DNA of 7,464 bases from Lichenicola sp964249915 (GTDB lineage Bacteria; Pseudomonadota; Alphaproteobacteria; Acetobacterales; Acetobacteraceae), in NCBI GenBank assembly GCA_964249915.1, contig CAXUEL010000162.1, positions 1 through 7,464 of the forward strand, read 5' to 3'. A program made the translations under genes and the position numbers. The notes under the pieces are model-generated. The model saw only the letters and a list, made by a program, of their open reading frames with translations, ran no database searches and was not told where the DNA came from. Positions 5,792 through 7,464 of the stretch are shown one piece after another. Within the stretch, counting starts at the first letter, position 1. Each line of letters starts with the position of its first letter.

Positions 5792-6874
5792 CTAGCGTCC
5801 GCGGCTGACGGTGTAGGCAGCGACCTCGCCCAGCAACTGCCGGATCCGGCTGTCAGGGAACGGCGACAGCGCGTCGCGGGCACGCTCCGCATAGTCCGCG
5901 GCGCGGCGCAGCGTGGCGCCGATGGCGTCGGTGGCGGCGATCAGGCCGAGCGCGTGCTCGAGGTCGTCCGGCTCCTGGGCGCTGTCCTCGATCACCCGGC
6001 GCCAGAACTGGCGGTCCTGCTCGTTGCCGGCGCCGTAGGCGGCCAGCACCGGCAGGGTGATCTTGCCCTCGCGGAAGTCGTCGCCCACCGTCTTGCCGAG
6101 CAGGCGCTGGTCGGCGGCGTAGTCGAGCGCGTCGTCGACCAGCTGGAATGCCATGCCGAGGTTGGTGCCATAGGAGTCGAGCGCCAGCGCGTCCCGTTCC
6201 GGGCGTCCCGCCACCACCGCGCCCACCCGGCAGGCGGCCGCAAACAGGGCAGCGGTCTTGCCGTGGATCACCTCCAGGTAGCGCTCCATGGAGGTGGACA
6301 GGTCGTTCTGGGTCGCCATCTGCAGCACCTCGCCTTCGGCGATGGTGGCGGACGCCTTGGACAGGATCGCCATCACCTCCAGCGAGCCGTCCTCGGTCAT
6401 CAGCTGGAACGAGCGCGCGAACAGGAAGTCGCCAACCAGCACCGAGGCCTTGTTGCCGAAAACCGCGTTGGCGCTGGCGAGCCCCCGGCGCAGCCGGCTT
6501 TCGTCCACCACGTCGTCGTGCAGCAGCGTGGCGGTGTGGATGAACTCGACGCAGGCGGCCAGGTTGACGTGGCGGATCGCTCCGGCTCCGGCGTCGCCCG
6601 GGTAGCCGCAGAGCTGCGCCGAGGCCAGGGTCAGCAACGGGCGCAGGCGCTTGCCGCCGGCGGCGATGAGATGGGCGGCAAGCTGCGGGATCAGCGTGAC
6701 CGGGCTGTCCATCCGGGCGAGGATGGCGCGGTTGCAGGCCAGCATGTCGTCGTGCAGCAGCGCCGCCAGCGCGTTCAGGGCCGCCTCGCCGCATGCCTCC
6801 GGCGCCCGGGCGTCATGCCGATCGCCGCGACTTGTGGCCGCGGCGGATTCCGGCAGACTGGCGGCAAGGCCCAA
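5792..6874 (-). CDS. ispB: Long-chain all-trans polyprenyl diphosphate synthase (octa-/decaprenyl type)
   Basis: Extends an allylic diphosphate with isopentenyl diphosphate units to make the side chain of ubiquinone. The 360-residue product has all landmarks: 'GGKRLRPLL' (73-81), the first aspartate-rich motif DDVVD (120-124), 'HGKTAALFAAA' (204-214), the second motif DDALD (247-251) and 'GKTVGDDFREGKITLP' (260-275). The residues four and five places before the first motif are small (T116, A115), not aromatic as in farnesyl synthases, which fits a long product; the exact length (C40-C50) cannot be read from sequence. The TTG start at 6874 is chosen because GGAGGA lies 6 nt upstream and there is no closer ATG before the conserved region; reading further upstream gives Arg/Gly/Pro-rich sequence antisense to the divergent gene. 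About 45 residues precede the conserved core. A promoter is seen upstream. Confidence 0.93.
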   Translation of the reverse strand: MGLAASLPESAAATSRGDRHDARAPEACGEAALNALAALLHDDMLACNRAILARMDSPVTLIPQLAAHLIAAGGKRLRPLLTLASAQLCGYPGDAGAGAIRHVNLAACVEFIHTATLLHDDVVDESRLRRGLASANAVFGNKASVLVGDFLFARSFQLMTEDGSLEVMAILSKASATIAEGEVLQMATQNDLSTSMERYLEVIHGKTAALFAAACRVGAVVAGRPERDALALDSYGTNLGMAFQLVDDALDYAADQRLLGKTVGDDFREGKITLPVLAAYGAGNEQDRQFWRRVIEDSAQEPDDLEHALGLIAATDAIGATLRRAADYAERARDALSPFPDSRIRQLLGEVAAYTVSRGR

Positions 6875-6908
6875 GCGGTGTCCTCCACGCTCCAGGATCG
6901 GCAAGGCA

Positions 6909-6937
6909 CATATGAGCGGCGGGAATGGGGTGGTCAA
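6909..6937 (-). promoter_or_regulatory. Candidate sigma-70 promoter of the polyprenyl synthase gene
   Basis: On the leftward strand TTGACC (6932-6937, five of six to the -35 consensus) is followed after exactly 17 bp by CATATG (6909-6914, ATA core of a -10). Transcription would begin near 6902, giving a leader of about 27 nt that carries the GGAGGA binding site (6881-6886). It lies in the 108-nt gap between the two divergent genes. The -10 is a weak match, so confidence is moderate. Confidence 0.5.
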
Positions 6938-6982
6938 GCAGCGGCGGCCCGGCCGGGACCGGCTCCCGCCCGGCCATTCCGC

Positions 6983-7464
6983 ATGCTGACCGCAGCGCCG
7001 GCCACCGCCGCCACCACCGACGGCACCCTGCTCGGCGGCCGGGTCTCGTACCGGCAGTTCCGCGACGGCTACCGGAGCGGGATCGAGCCGGTGCTGCTCG
7101 CGGCGACGGTGCCGGTCCGCCCCGGCCTGCGCGTGATCGAGGCCGGCTGCGGCGCCGGTGCCGGGTTGCTGTGCCTGTCGGCGCGGACGGACGGCGTGCA
7201 GGGGACCGGGATCGAGCAGGATCCCGACACCGCCGCCCTGGCCCGCTACAACCTCGACGCCAACGGCCGGACCGACTGGCCGGTGCTGGTCGGCGCGCTC
7301 GGAGAGGCGTCCGCCCGGCTTGCGGCGGGAGCGTTCGACCAGGCGATCGCCAACCCGCCCTGGCACGACAGCTTGTCCAGCGCCTCGCCCTCGCCGCGAC
7401 GCGACCTCGCCCGCCGGGCGCCGGCCGGCCCTCGGAACAGGCCGTCGAGACCGGGCGGGAGCCA
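6983..7464 (+). CDS. TrmN6-type SAM-dependent methyltransferase (tRNA1(Val) A37 N6 family), 5' part
   Basis: The first 160 residues are visible; the gene runs out of the window. 'RQFRDGYRSGIEPVLLAA' (24-41) is the family's N-terminal segment, 'VIEAGCGAGAGLLCLSAR' (51-68) is the SAM-binding motif I with E53 and the G-C-G-A-G loop, E78 follows the second strand ('GIEQD'), and NPPW (124-127) is the catalytic NPP[YFW] motif of N6-adenine and related methyltransferases. This matches the TrmN6/YfiC group that methylates adenosine 37 of tRNA1(Val); the substrate here is inferred by family. The ATG at 6983 has no clear Shine-Dalgarno sequence. It is divergent from the polyprenyl synthase gene. After residue 135 the sequence becomes Arg/Pro-rich ('SPRRDLARRAPAGPRNRP'), which may be normal variation or a frameshift near the window end. 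Confidence 0.8.
   Translation, partial: MLTAAPATAATTDGTLLGGRVSYRQFRDGYRSGIEPVLLAATVPVRPGLRVIEAGCGAGAGLLCLSARTDGVQGTGIEQDPDTAALARYNLDANGRTDWPVLVGALGEASARLAAGAFDQAIANPPWHDSLSSASPSPRRDLARRAPAGPRNRPSRPGGS

Noticed and set aside
2121..6594. Identical 18-mer TCGCTCCGGCTCCGGCGT at 2121-2138 (end of murI) and 6577-6594 (inside the polyprenyl synthase gene)
   Set aside because: It would flank the accessory segment like an attachment repeat, but the second copy lies inside a conserved coding region (antisense), and the motif is a simple GCTCCG duplication encoding ordinary residues. Chance in GC-rich DNA is likelier.
6875..7366. Upstream extension of the polyprenyl synthase frame to 7366
   Set aside because: The extra 164 residues are antisense to the divergent methyltransferase and unlike any prenyl synthase N-terminus; the binding site at 6881-6886 supports TTG 6874.

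Overview
The window is very GC-rich and densely coded. It looks like chromosome of an alphaproteobacterium, most likely Rhodospirillales/Acetobacteraceae-like. This rests on the general look of the PyrE, MurI, polyprenyl synthase and ELM1-family proteins and is inference; no database was searched.

Layout. (1) 1-2140 is a housekeeping block. The 5' part of an ELM1-family (mitochondrial-fission-ELM1-like) gene runs leftward out of the window. Diverging from it are pyrE (orotate phosphoribosyltransferase) and murI (glutamate racemase), tightly packed and joined by a 5-codon mini-ORF whose ends overlap both genes. (2) 2141-5721 looks like an accessory segment. It has a low-coding stretch with a possible decayed leftward gene, a leftward gene for a small protein made almost only of four hemopexin-type repeats, a divergent LuxR-type regulator with a perfect 8+8 bp inverted repeat between the two, and a leftward beta-lactamase-fold serine hydrolase convergent to the regulator. 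(3) 5792-7464 is housekeeping again: a long-chain polyprenyl diphosphate synthase (ispB-like, leftward, TTG start, credible promoter) and, divergent from it, the 5' part of a TrmN6-type methyltransferase cut by the window end.

Functionally, the flanking genes cover pyrimidine synthesis, peptidoglycan D-glutamate supply, the quinone side chain and tRNA modification. The most unusual part is the centre: the hemopexin-repeat protein with its divergent LuxR regulator and shared dyad looks like a self-contained regulated unit. No mobile element, CRISPR array, rRNA or tRNA was seen.
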